The notes below the pieces were generated by a model. That model saw nothing but the letters and a program-made list of their open reading frames with translations. It had not been told where the DNA came from and made no database searches. The position numbers and the translations under genes are program-made. A stretch of 64,000 nt of DNA from Lunularia cruciata (taxonomy: Eukaryota > Streptophyta > Marchantiopsida > Lunulariales > Lunulariaceae): NCBI GenBank assembly GCA_948567375.1, contig OX419761.1:54438501-54502500 (forward strand), given 5' to 3'. Each line of letters opens with the position of its first letter. Positions within the stretch are counted from its first letter, which is position 1. This document shows, one piece after another, positions 11,817 through 22,860 of the stretch.

Positions 11817-12225
11817 TGTAAATATTGAGGAGAGAATAGTACAAATGGAAGGTTGGAATGGAAAGTCATTGAAAATGCTTAAGTGAGGGCAACTCCAAAT
11901 GCTTAGCATGAGCTTGGACTTTGGTATTTATAGCAAAGCAACACGAGGCTCTTTAAAATATTCCAAGGAAGTTTCTTTATCAAAGTTGCCTCCTTGGAAT
12001 GCAAGCTAAGTTACCTAAGAAGTTCCCAAGGAAGTTATCAAGGAGAAGTTACCTGATAAGTTGCCAACGGAGTTTCCTTCTATATGCCATCTACTTGGCA
12101 TACTAACTAAGCTAAGTATTAACTTCATGTGCTAGTCACTTGATCCTTGGAAGGTACTAAGAAACTTCCAAATTTTTTCTAGAATATTCAATCAAGAAGC
12201 TTCCTAGATGCTTATAGAAAATATT
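11817..12225 (-). repeat. 5' LTR of chromovirus B (outer end rearranged)
   Basis: It starts TGTAAATATTGAGG on the plus strand and follows LTR 1474-1871 through the TATA region (about 11925) to about 12190. Then it becomes jumbled with a second TTCCTAGATGCTT block before the inverted LTR begins. The normal outer end (ACATTATTACA) is missing, so no target duplication can be called. Confidence 0.72.
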
Positions 12226-12620
12226 AAAATAAACCAAATATAATTAAGGGTTCTAAGAATATCTAAAATTATCTAGAAAGCTTCTTGATCAAATTTTCTA
12301 GAAGCATTTTGAAGTTTTTTAGTACTTTCTAAGGATTGGGTATCTTGCACATGAAGTTAAAGGCTATCTTAGCTTGTATACCAAGTAGATGGCTTCTATA
12401 AGGAAGCTTTCTTGGCAGCTCCTTTTGTGACTTAGTTTGCATTCCAAGAAGGCGGCTCTAAGAGGGAAGCTTCCTTGGAAACCTCTCAAGAGCCTTGTCT
12501 TATTTTGATATAAATACCAAAGCCCAAGCTCATGTTAGACATTCATAGTTTCCCTCACCTTCTAATGTGACTTTGCATTCTAATCTTCCATTCTCCTAAT
12601 TTTCTCCTTGGTCTTTTATA
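12226..12620 (+). repeat. Inverted partial LTR of the same family
   Basis: A second LTR copy, plus orientation, truncated at its first bases, runs from AATATAATTAAGGG through GATATAAATACC (TATA, about 12510) to CTTGGTCTTTTATA. With the minus LTR to its left it forms a roughly 400-bp-arm inverted repeat. No internal coding sequence follows it, so it is a solo or truncated LTR. Confidence 0.72.
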
Positions 12621-13709
12621 CTTCACCTTCAATAAATGATTTGTTAGATCAATTGAGTGGAGCAAAAATTCTCTTTAGTTTGGATCTTCAGGTTTTATCA
12701 AATACTTATCTCATCACAAGATATATCCTAGACATCTCATCATCAGATGTATCTTGTATAAGGTATAAATATTTTTAATAGATTATCTTTCCCTTTCCTT
12801 TTGTAGTGTCTATATATCAAATACTTAATGGGTTGTTTGGTAAGTGTTTTATTGTAATTTTAAATGATATCAGCAGCTATATAAAGACAAAAGGAAAGCA
12901 TTGAAAAAGGACCACTATGCTCATGCTAGCAAGATGCTACAAACTATATGTAAATGAAAGTTCTTTTCAAATTAAGCACAATAGCAAATCTTGAAAGAGT
13001 AGATTAACTTCTCTAGTCACATGTTATTGAATAAATAATTTAGATGGAAGTGTATATAATAATCAATAACATGGGCTTGCTAACTTGCTACTTTGAGAAA
13101 CTCTAATGATAAGTGATAATCTAATGGATCAATAAGCTTTCATGTATAGTTCATGTACTATTATATAGGTTGCAAATTATTCACCAATCTATTAGTCAAA
13201 GATGTCAAATTCTAGTAAGCTGATAAATAAAAGGTTAGGTTTCAACAACTCAACGACTAAGTCTCAACTCATGAAACTCTACAACTTTATAATCCCAACT
13301 TATCTTTGTTATATAATTTTTATGTTTCTATGATTATAGTATTGCTACAATAAGTATTTATAACTTGTTTATATATGATTGTCTTTGGATCAAAGAGATT
13401 AAATTATATTGGAAGAAAAAATTTATTTACCAAAAATAAATAACCATGGTTTATACCACCTAAAAATAGCATACCTTTTTTAGGTAAGCTTATGATCATA
13501 AGTCCAAACCATAAAGCATTGTTACAAACTACTCATTTGGAGCGTATGAAGAATAGATATTATTATTGACTAGAGGCTTTCATACTATTTGAAAATAAGA
13601 TGGGATAAAAACTTAAAAATTATTTTATTTTTCTAAATATTCTCCTTCTTTATCAAATTAAAAATGAATTTTTGATTCTTTAATTTTTCATTAAACTAGA
13701 GGAAGAATA
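12621..13709. other. AT-rich spacer, no gene seen
   Basis: No recognisable coding, RNA or repeat feature. Base composition is strongly AT-rich and both strands are full of stops. Confidence 0.6.
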
Positions 13710-15600
13710 CAAGTAACCTCTCCCATTAGGTACGTACACTTTTAAGTGTGCATCCCGTTTAAGTCTGCATCTTTTAGCAAAAAATGTAGGGTTCAATATT
13801 TATCAGTTGAGCATGTCATGAATCGTCATCTAGAGCAAGTTTTGAAGTTTCTTGTATTTGGCTTTGACAGCAACCTTGCAGACCTTGCTTTAGAATATTT
13901 CAAATGACTTTTTGAGATCTTTGAAAGTTCCCTCAACTTCTGTTTGAACTTCAGTGTAGAGCAAGCTGGTCCTCAATATCAAGAACTCATTTATAAAGAG
14001 ATTTGAAACCCTAAAATATGGTTCCATTTTCTAAATTGGCATTCAGCTCTTGAGGATCGGGGTCATCAACATCATCCACCGCAATGTCAACAATCTTCAT
14101 TGACTCCAATAGCTCTTCAACATCTTCCAACACTGCTGTTGCATATTCTTCATTGTTCTCATCATCAATATAAACAAAGTATTCTAGTTCTAATGGATCA
14201 ATAGAGAATGTTTCAATGGAGTTTGCCAAATTGCTGAATATGTTTTCAACTTCATCAACAACTTCCAATTTTTGCTCCAACTGCATTAGCTCTACCTCAC
14301 TAGAAGCATTTTTGATCGAGAAGGAAGAGATAGAATCCCAAGCTTCTTTCACATAACTAGCAGCATTCAGCATGTGCACTAGATTTCTGTAGGAGATCCC
14401 TATAGCACCTCATTGCAATCTTCCACCCAAATCTTTCTTTTGCTGCTTTGCCTCCTCATCAAGTTCATAGAAATTGAGGACATCCTTGAGGTATAAATAT
14501 TTGTATCACTTTTTTATGGCTACAATGATTCCCATATCACAAGGCTATTTCCAGCTTGCACAATTTGGTGGGAAGAAAATGATGCAAATATTGTCATGCT
14601 TGAAGGCATCAAAGTGTCTTGGGGTGTTATCCATCAAGAAAAGAACGCAATGTCTGGTTCTTTTTTTTACTTTTGGAACAAAGATTTTGTTGAACCATTT
14701 CCAATAGGTTTCCACATTCATCCAAGCCTTCACTTGATTGAAATAAGGAATCAGCAATTGTCGGTCCTTGATACAAGTTGGTTCCTTTGGTTTCCCAATT
14801 AGTGCGCATGGAATTTTATGTGTTCTTGTTGTGTTAGCACAGACTATAAGAGAAACTTGATCCTTGGCTTTCTTTTTGCCTCTTGTAGTTGAGATATCTT
14901 TGTTTGGCATAAGGAGACTATATCTTAGTAGAAACCAAAAAGAACCAGCCTTGTACATATTGTAAACATTGTCAGGGCCGTATTGTGCAACTATAGTGTA
15001 GAGACTTTCTAAAGTTGCTAATAATTCTAGATCACTTTTGTCAACTTTGGCTCCTTCTCCATGAAGGAGCATCTTCTATAAACCACACCGTGCTCTAAAT
15101 CAACTAAGCCATTGCTATGATGCCTTAAAAGTGTGATTCCAAAATTGATCAAATAGAAGCAATGTTTTTTCTTTGGCAATGGCGAGAGATGGTGGTCCAT
15201 GAAGTTTGGCTTAGCGCATGCTATCAATCCAGATGTAAAGCATATCTTCAAGCTGGGTAAATAGTCCCACTGAAGAACAAAAGGTCTTCTCCTTTGCTTC
15301 TTTGGACATCAAGGCCGATCTCTCCAAAATTGAATCACTGTTTTTCCACACCTTTTGGATGGTACCTTCGCTAACATCATACTCCCAAGCTAAAGCCTGT
15401 TTACTAGGAAGATTTTTTTTTGCTCAATTTAGAAATGACTCACAGCACTTTGACTCATTAAGATGCTTGCGGTTTGGGTTCCTCAACATTCTCTTTGAGT
15501 GCAAGAGATTTGGGACTGAGCAGTCTAAAGTACCTACCTACCAGTTAGGTACACACAAACCCTCCAGGTTCAAGTTGAGTACTTAAGCGGGAGGTTACTG
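13710..15600 (-). mobile_element. pogo-type (Tc1/mariner superfamily) DNA transposon, decayed
   Basis: The element is 1,891 bp, flanked by TA on both sides (13708-13709 and 15601-15602), the target duplication of this superfamily. Terminal inverted repeats: left end CAAGTAACCTCTCCCATTAG; right end, read inward on the other strand, CAGTAACCTCCCGCTTAAG. They pair over about 24 bp with a few mismatches. A CENP-B/Tigger-like transposase remnant fills the interior on the minus strand. Plant pogo-like elements share the CAGTA-ACCTC type of end. The element is non-autonomous now. Confidence 0.85.
14011..15560 (-). pseudogene. pogo/Tigger-like transposase (CENP-B HTH + DDE_1)
   Basis: Reading right to left there are helix-turn-helix remnants (about 15400-15300), the second CENP-B-type DNA-binding block (FRARCGL, then MLLHGEGAKVDKSDLE at 15072) and a DDE domain at 15072-14545. 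Family signatures are SLIVCANTTRTHKIPCALIG, VKAWMNVETYW and LFLMDNTPRHF (second catalytic Asp). The third Asp is in PCDMGII at about 14520. The first catalytic site is lost: where the family has N-x-D-E-x-G, this copy has YNMYKAGSFWF. DDE domain and C-terminal acidic tail (14379-14011) share one frame interrupted by a few stops; the HTH part is frame-shifted. Confidence 0.85.
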
Positions 15601-15612
15601 TATTTGCAAACT

Positions 15613-15889
15613 CTGTCCAAATTATTCTTGTCTACATTCTAATTAAGGGCAGTGACTATACTTCCTTTACCAGCAAGAATAGATGATGTACAAAAAAATT
15701 AAAGCAAATGGTCCACTTCATTGTTTTTATCAAACCAAAGAAAGAATACATACATGCATATTGAAAAACACTTGTCCAACTTATTTTTTCTAAATTGGTA
15801 TTAAAGGTAGTGAGCATATTTCCTTTACTATCAAGAATAAATTATGTACAAAAGAACTAAAGCAAATAGTCCAATCAATCCCACTTTTT
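15613..15889. repeat. Imperfect tandem duplication, about 158-bp period
   Basis: The block from 15613 (CTGTCCAAATTATTC) recurs from 15771 (CTTGTCCAACTTATT). Shared text includes TTTCCTTTAC, CAAGAATA and TAAAGCAAATRGTCCA. It starts just outside the right end of the pogo element. No coding content. Confidence 0.7.
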
Positions 15890-16557
15890 GCTTTGCTGGA
15901 TTGCAAGTACATAATTTTCTAGTCTCAAGTTAGCTTCACAAAATTAATTATCTTATTTAATTCTCTTTGTCAGGGTTAAACATAGCTATTTTTTTCATGT
16001 TGCAAAAGTATAAAGCTTAAACACTCAAATGAATGCATATCTTTAGCCTTTGCAGTCCACATCTCACCAATTCGAGTATATAAGCTTAGGCTTCATCAAA
16101 ATCTAAAAGATTACACTCAAAATCAAAGGCTTTGTTCTACCTTGTGCCCAAAATTTACATCATCTATATTCAAAATTTACCTATATGAATTTTATTGAAT
16201 AAATACTATTTTAACAAGGCTATAGTATAGAAATGGGTGTACAATGAATCAATTATAACTTGGGAATTCATTTCATGACTTCATGTGATTTAGAGGGTCT
16301 CCGTAGGTTCTTGTGCAGTAGTCCGTATTAAGCTTAATGGGTCCTCATGCTTATTTCATATAAAAAGGAATTAACATATTTTGAGATGATGGAGCAAAAG
16401 TGATCAACTTCTTCAAGACAAGAAACAAATTTTGATAGTCCCCTGTGGTCGTCAAGTATGCTCGGAAAGGTTTATTATACAAATGAACTGATTTACTTAC
16501 TCAATTAGAGAATTCAAAAGTAAGAAAATAGTAGATGCACTACCAGCTTTCAATTAG

Positions 16558-16673
16558 TGATGATTCATATTGGAGAGTGTAGAACTATACTGACATCTGA
16601 GGCCTTACATACTACTGATGTTTCATATTGTAGAGTGCAGAACTATCCTGAGATTTGAGGCTTTGTGTATCCA
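16558..16673. repeat. Tandem duplication, 58-bp unit x 2
   Basis: Unit 1 (16558-16615) and unit 2 (16616-16673) share TTCATATTG, AGAGTG, AGAACTATMCTGA and TTTGAGGC-like text, with roughly ten substitutions. Function unknown. Confidence 0.75.
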
Positions 16674-18796
16674 ATTAAACGACAAGCATGGCATACAGAT
16701 TTTGTTGTTTCCATTTAATGACATACAACCACATACAAAGTAGCATATCTTCTCATTGTCTCTTAGTTAGAAATGTTGATATCTTTCCACATAACCACAC
16801 TTAGACTAGTAGATTGACATTACACTCAGAATGCAATACTGCAAGGGTGTCAACCTAGCACATGGGGGTTTCAGAGTAAATGCTCGCTTGAAATTATTTC
16901 ACTGGTTAGAGTAAGGGACTTGTTATTTCCACCACATTTTTTGCTATTTCTACCACAACACCGTAAATTAATCGACTCTAAACTAGTGTCAGCGCTGGGC
17001 TTCGGGGTTAAATGTGAAGGAAATAGATTCAAATGTGATGGAAACAACGACTCCCTAGAGTATATGCTGGAGATGCTAGAACTACATTTTCTAGGACATG
17101 TAGTTTGAGGTCGGCGTAAGTCCAGTCCCCATTACGTCGAGAGCCTCCACTGTATGGGGTCTCCACTTCCTTTAGAACATCACAAGAATCCAGACTTCTG
17201 AATGAACAGATAGTAGAATGAATTACCCAAACAATAGCGATAAGCTCTCCCTTTTCTTTTGAAGTCCATCGTTCTCAACCATTTATCAGGTATTGAGGCC
17301 ATTCTGGTATTGAGCACCAACAGACCATTAGACACTAGCTTAATGGGAAATACCACATGCAATAATCTTGCTAAGAAAGATTCCTCCTTCCAAAATATTC
17401 TTATTATATTTTCCAACGCTACATTATAGTTGACATTCAATGAATTTTGTAGAAAGTAAGTCAAAGTCCACTGAAGAGTGAAACATGAGTTTGGTCACGG
17501 AAGGCGATTTCAGGACTACTTAATAGTGATTCCTACACCTTTGCAAGATGAAATTTCTCATGATGAAAGGGTATTTCTACCACTGGAGACAAAACGCTGA
17601 ACATTTGTAGATCTAACCAAAGAGAGTTGCGTATCAAATTCAGACTTAAGAAGGACGTGTGGACAACCATCTCTCCTGCAAATAGACTAAATCGAACACC
17701 CATCTCTGCACTGTAGAGGAATGGCCGGCAACAGTTAGCGGGGACCACTCTAACTATTGCCCATTACTGCTTCAATTGGTGTATCAGAACTTCAAACCCA
17801 TCGAGAGGAGGACGGAAACACGGACTGCTGGAAATACTCTCTAACACCATTCCCAACACATCGATGCGCAAAAGGGAAGCTCGCATACTGAAGATCCGAC
17901 GGAACCCGTCAAACCTTCAATCAATCAGATCCCGTTTCTGTTTCCAATGCTAGGTGTGGCTACTGTCACGATTCCATTCTACCAAAGCACTGATCCAGAA
18001 TTTATTCTTCCTAGTTGTGCAACAATGAACCATGACCAAGATAGAAATTATTCGTATTCCTCCATGAATGCCGAAGGGAACACTACAGAGAGAAACTAAC
18101 ACATCGGAAATGACTCAGATTTGATTCGTAAACATCTTGAACTGCCTCCCGGGAAGTAGGGTACTAATCCATACATGGCAATAGATAAAGAAAAGGAGAA
18201 TCTTCAGTTCAATGTCAATACTCTTTTAAGTTCAAACTCCTAACACTGTTCAGCTTTATGCAGAGCGCAGACTGTGTATCTAGATAAAGATTCAATACAA
18301 CGCTCTTTAGGAGAGAAGCAGTTCTGAGATTACAGAGAGAAGCTACAACATGACACCCATGGGCATCCGGAGACCACTGTTTGAAGTTGAAATCTGGCCA
18401 GAAAAAATGTTCTAGAGGGTGAGAAAGCTCACCACGTGTTACACTGAACTCAAGATATGAGTTCGATCAATTTTGCTCGAACATACACTCGGCTCCGAAT
18501 CGAATGGGGTCCTCCATCAAGGCAGAACACGTAAGATAGTCGGAACTTCAGGAGCAATTCACAACACTGGCCGGTCCACATGAACCCATAAACGATGACC
18601 TCTCTCTCTGTAGTCTCCAGAGTAAAGATGATGAGCTCTTCCTAATCGTTCAAGATGCGTTCCCTTCAGACAATTGACGGTCGAACAATACTTACTTTGG
18701 ATTCCAGAGATGCATACTGTACATATTCAATATTTTCCGAGATCTATCCTACTAATGAGCTTTTCTCGTTTTAAATTGCATCTGAAGTCCAGTAAC
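16674..18796. other. 3' flank of the COBRA-like gene, no further gene recognised
   Basis: From about 16900 rightwards the DNA is visibly less AT-rich than the spacer to the left, like the gene itself. It probably includes the 3' UTR just left of 18797. Two minus-strand frames (17464-17180, 94 codons; 17748-17533, 71 codons) show no known motif and no splice-consistent partner, so I do not call them genes. Confidence 0.5.
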
Positions 18797-20939
18797 TTAG
18801 AGGAACGTGCCCAGAGTTATGGCCAGGGAGACAAGCGTGCACAGTAACACCTGGAGACCAACCCGTACTTTTGTGCTATCACTGGGCAAGAATGGATAGT
18901 CATCGGCTTCTGGCAGCACACATTCGTCTCCATTGAAGTAAACCTTTGATGGGAAGCCCCATCCCTCACTCAGGGTGAATTTCGAGTCCTTAGCAAACAA
19001 CAGCTCCGATTGAACATTGCCATCTGGCCCGGCTTGCATGAGCATGTCGTTGTAATACTTCACTCCCCAGAACATACCAGTGTCATCTGCACATGAAAAG
19101 AATCAGGAATCAGGAATCTCGAAGTACAACCACCAGAGGAAGGAGTTAGATCTTTTTTAGAAGAAAAGGAGGAAGTTTGTTGAATCTTTGAGTAAAATTG
19201 CATGACCGACAGTGTAGATACTGCCTCTTTCTCCAAGATATCTACTCCTACAGCTAGAGACTCTTGGGTTCGCAATGTCACTTACTCACGGCTTCCCCAA
19301 ATGGGGTTAGTGCCTTGTGCGTGAAACTGAAGGACCTTGTGAAGTTCACGAAGTTCTGGTGCTGTACAACTATATTCCAATTCGTGTAGTTCTTCAGGAG
19401 ATTGCGGTTCTGTATGGTGATCTTGGCTCTCCAGTGCTGCTTGTAGTTTTCCTTCAAATGCCAGTGAATTTTGACAGGGCACATGTCCTTCGTGCAATAC
19501 AGCTTTGGAGGGGTAGCTTTCGAGTTTAGAACCGTTTCTATCGCTTTCTTATCGTCCCTGCGCGAGAAAAGAGTAAGATCTTCGAAGTCAGACACGCAAC
19601 CCAAGTTTGGCAAAGGTCTTCCGTAATGAATCTGCAATTCGAAATATGTTCAGACATTTTTACATACAAACAACTGTGCTGAAAGAACGCTGCGCATGCT
19701 AGATACTCACTTTATCAAACATGTTTGATCCGTGCCAGGAAGTGGATGTGTGCCTGGAGTCGTACTATTCGTGCTACAGCCACAAGCACAATCCCGACAA
19801 GGAACAATTTTTTTGCTGTAAAATGCCGTGAGAGAAACGCAGCATGTTGGAGCTATCTGGGCAAATTTCTGCGAGTACGAGCAGGTTGCATTCCATGTCA
19901 CTGCAAAGAGACGGTAAGGTGTAAATAAGTAAATTCAACATCAAGAGACACTATCACCAACAGCACGAGAGCGATACCAGGACAGCAGAGATTAACGGTG
20001 GTGTCATCTTGAGGATATTCAACCATCTCTCTGAAGTGCAAGAAGCAAAATCTTATGGAACACAAGTGGTACGTACCGAAAGCTGAAGTGATCTTAGCGC
20101 TCCCATCTGCACCCTTGAACTTGGTAGAGGGCACCTTTATAAACGCACTGCAACTGTAACCGGGACCAGCGAGTGTGAGCGCCCTCGGCATGTATATCGA
20201 AGTGTTCGTGACTCCGGTTCTACCAACCTGAATCTGGAAAGAAGAGAGGGAATTCTTTGGATCCTGTGCAAATGGTGTTATCACCCCATCTCTACAACAG
20301 TTACTAAACTGCTGGTTGTAGGCGACATTTGGGAGTAGATCGACGACGACAGGTTTGGGGGAACATGAGTGTGGTTTGACAACTGCGATGAATTTAGAGC
20401 AGTCGCCTTGATCCACTGCCCTGGCCCCTTGTATATTCCAGATAACTTCCTTTTTGGCCCAATGCCATCCAAGCTGATATTGTTCTATTCCCCGGAAGAG
20501 CTGGTTGTTGATAATATTGACTGTAGCCTGTACAAGGAGAAAAGAGTTAATGACTTACCACGGTGATCATCTGCTTGGCTGGGATGAAAGATGAAAGAGA
20601 AAACGAGTGGAGAAGATACCGCGATTCAACTTACTATATATCCGTCACCCGTCCATGTGATGATGTCCCATCTGATTGAAATACTACCCTGAGGGTCGAG
20701 AATATCATAAGCACCTGTGACAAATTTGTCCACCGCGTCAGCGACTCGTAAGCTGTGGCAAAAGGTAAAACAAAGTGCCAAACCTACCGTCTGGCTATCA
20801 AGAGAAGCAGGAATAAATCGTCGACAATACTGCAAAATGGTTCATTAAACTCACCGGCTGGTTTCAGAGAGACGACGAAAAGCGCTACCAGGGCCAACAT
20901 CCACACCGATTTGCAACGTGGGCTCAAAGCGGTCTTCAT
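18797..20939 (-). CDS. COBL: COBRA-like GPI-anchored cell-wall protein, six exons
   Basis: COBRA-like proteins sit on the outer plasma membrane and in the wall and guide cellulose microfibril deposition. Coding exons (minus): 20939-20855, 20714-20635, 20527-20077, 19900-19711, 19557-19286, 19086-18797. They total 1,368 bp (455 residues plus TAA), the usual family length. All introns have GT-AG ends and phases agree. Residues 1-28 form a signal peptide (basic start, then VWMLALVALFVV). The N-terminal glycan-binding-like domain follows (YDILDPQGSISIRWD; LGWHWAKKEVIWNIQGA; DQGDCSKF). The family signature CCVS is at about 225-228 in a Cys-rich stretch, then MCPVKIHWHLK, NFVNFTRSFSF, MFWGVKYYND and VQSELLF. 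The C-terminus (VRVGLQVLLCTLVSLAITL) is a GPI-attachment signal. N-glycosylation sites include NTS, NATC and NFT. An in-frame upstream ATG at 21005 would give an atypical leader, so 20939 is preferred. It appears intact. Confidence 0.95.
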
Positions 20940-22860
20940 CTTTGTGAGAAAATGTGCAATGTCCCCGAGTTCCGGCAGGATCAGCTTCTGAACTTGTTCT
21001 AACATCGACCGTAGCCTCTTCCGGTGTCAATGGTGAAGCCGCTCCGTGGGGATATCAAACCTGCCACACATTGCGCACGGAAAGATATGAGACAAGTCAT
21101 TGGTCAGCGCACGATAACACCGGCGCACTCGTAGCAACTTCCCAACTTGATAGATATAGCGTGGTGAAATCCGACCACCCCTCGGCTAGCGCTGAGGAAG
21201 ACCTCCTGTTTTACCGAGAAGCCGAATCCGCAGTGAGTATGACCAAACGCGCATGCGCGTTGAACTCAATGCACATCAACGAGCAGTCACAAAACCCACT
21301 CACGAGACTGCCCCTAAGAATCCATGCAGTACGCCTCACTCTCCCAAGTGAGGGATGATCCGCGCAGAACGTAGAACCAAAACGCAATGCAATGTGCTCA
21401 CACAGACCTCAGTAAATCAAATAATCGATGCCCAACTCTTGGACCAGAGCTAAGCGAGTGAAGAACCTACTCTTCGCACCTCGACGTTTTCCAACCACAA
21501 TCCATCATCACCATCTTCTTAAAAGCTGCTTCACGATACCGTAAATCAAAGAGCTAAAGCGAAAGAAGACACTCACCTCTGACACTCATGTCGAGTCCAA
21601 CATTAGACCAAAACCGGGACACCACGAACCCCAAAGCGTCCTGCTCGCCTGAGTCCTGAATCTGCCACAGCACCTCTCCGCTCTCTTGCGAACTGTCTGG
21701 GCTGACAAAAGAGCCTTGCACGAAGCGAATAAGGTCTCGACCGACGTACTAGCACAAGCAAGTATCCAGCACCAGAGGCGTTTACCACTGGCCCAAGCCC
21801 CTAGAGGACACGAAGAGTGATGTGGAGCAGCACCACGCGGAGTTTGAGTGATATAATTACGATGGAATATATAAAGGTTGCTACTTGGAAAGTAAAATGT
21901 CAAAGCTCCATCTCACTCACAGCAGGGCAGGTCAGAATGGGCTTGTTGACGGCGAGGATCAAAAGCACGCACTCCACTCTTCTCTCGTTCGCTCTCTCTC
22001 TCTCTTTCTGCTGCCGTTCGTTTCTTTTGTCATTCGCGTTGGATGGACGACGACGCAACAAACAAACAGACAATCAATCAATCACTCAATCAATGCGATA
22101 CGAATTTCCTCAACAGAAGCAGCGGGGCAACAGCTGAAAAGCCTCTCATGCCAAATTATAGGCTTTAATTTTACATCGACCTCACCATGCCAGCCAACCC
22201 GGCAGCCATCCCCGTAGGAATTATCTTTCTTCTCCATCCCCGAGCACCCAACAATATTCTCACCGCCACCACTACTGCCACTGCCTACGCAGTAGCCCAG
22301 TTCTATTGCTTTTTGACCCCACTCTATATTTTTGTGCTTGAACGGACCTTTTGACGTCCAAATCTACGTCCAAAGTGTGCGATCCAAGGGTCTTGCTGAT
22401 CCAGGGGTCCGGTCAAGTAAGAAAGAGATTTACAGTGGAGTCTGTCGAAGTAAACTTTCTCTCCGTCGAGTCTCAGTGATGCTTTCAGTCCGTGATACAC
22501 CCGTGACTCGCGTCACAAGAAAGGTCGATGAAAAGGCACGTGGACGCACATCGACGCTTCGTGGTGCCTCAAAGGTCGGGGATTACAACCAGGTCGTTCG
22601 ATTAGACATCTCGCTCTTTCAGGTGTTTCGAACTACCGCGGATGTGAGCAAAATCGTGTCCGTGTACTCTAACCGTACCCCTGCAAACCAACTGCCATCT
22701 CAACCTAACCGGAGTTCACGATAACCGCTCACTCGGACGCACGTACAGAATCGACGAGCGCAAATCGTTTCACCATTTCTAGGTCAATCTCCGCCCTTAT
22801 TTGGACCGCGTTTCCCCCTGGCACTAGCACCCCCTATTTCATCCACCCAACATTTTCTTT
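20940..22860. other. Upstream flank / candidate 5' UTR and promoter of the COBRA-like gene
   Basis: The region has gene-like base composition without transposon sequence. On the minus strand, CAGAG followed by GTGAGT (21576-21571) is a good splice donor and could end a 5' UTR exon. A CT-rich tract at about 21975-22030 reads as plus-strand leader-like sequence. The long plus frame at 22332-22724 (130 codons) has no known motif and is probably chance. Nothing else is recognised. Confidence 0.4.
21868..21875. promoter_or_regulatory. Candidate TATA box upstream of COBRA-like gene
   Basis: TATATAAA on the plus strand, also readable as TATATATT on the minus strand (21874-21864). In the minus direction it would place a start near 21840, upstream of the candidate donor at 21576. 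In the plus direction it precedes the CT-rich tract at about 21975-22030. Direction cannot be settled from sequence alone. Confidence 0.35.

Larger units (their letters stand above)
1474..12225 (-). mobile_element. Chromovirus B (minus), split by nested element C
   Basis: This is a decayed chromodomain Ty3/gypsy element read right to left: 5' LTR (about 12225-11817), primer site (11816-11797), gag (about 11490-10860), protease (about 10640-10240), RT (10113-9440), RNase H (about 9190-8990), start of the integrase zinc finger (8617-8720), then element C, then the rest of integrase (3018-2358), chromodomain (2204-1880) and 3' LTR (1871-1474). The split is exact: the zinc-finger coding sequence stops at 8612 and resumes at 3023 after removing C and one copy of ACTCT. 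All coding parts contain stops and frameshifts. The right boundary is approximate because the 5' LTR meets an inverted LTR there. Confidence 0.87.

Noticed and set aside
17180-17748. Two minus-strand frames left of the COBRA-like gene
   Set aside because: No known domain; the COBRA-like protein already ends with a complete GPI signal and stop, so they are not missing exons.
21603-21903. Minus-strand frames of 61 and 105 codons upstream of COBRA
   Set aside because: No motif, overlapping each other in different frames; more likely 5' UTR or promoter sequence.
22332-22724. 130-codon plus-strand frame upstream of the COBRA-like gene
   Set aside because: No known motif, irregular composition and no supporting splice or start context; likely a chance frame in less AT-rich DNA.
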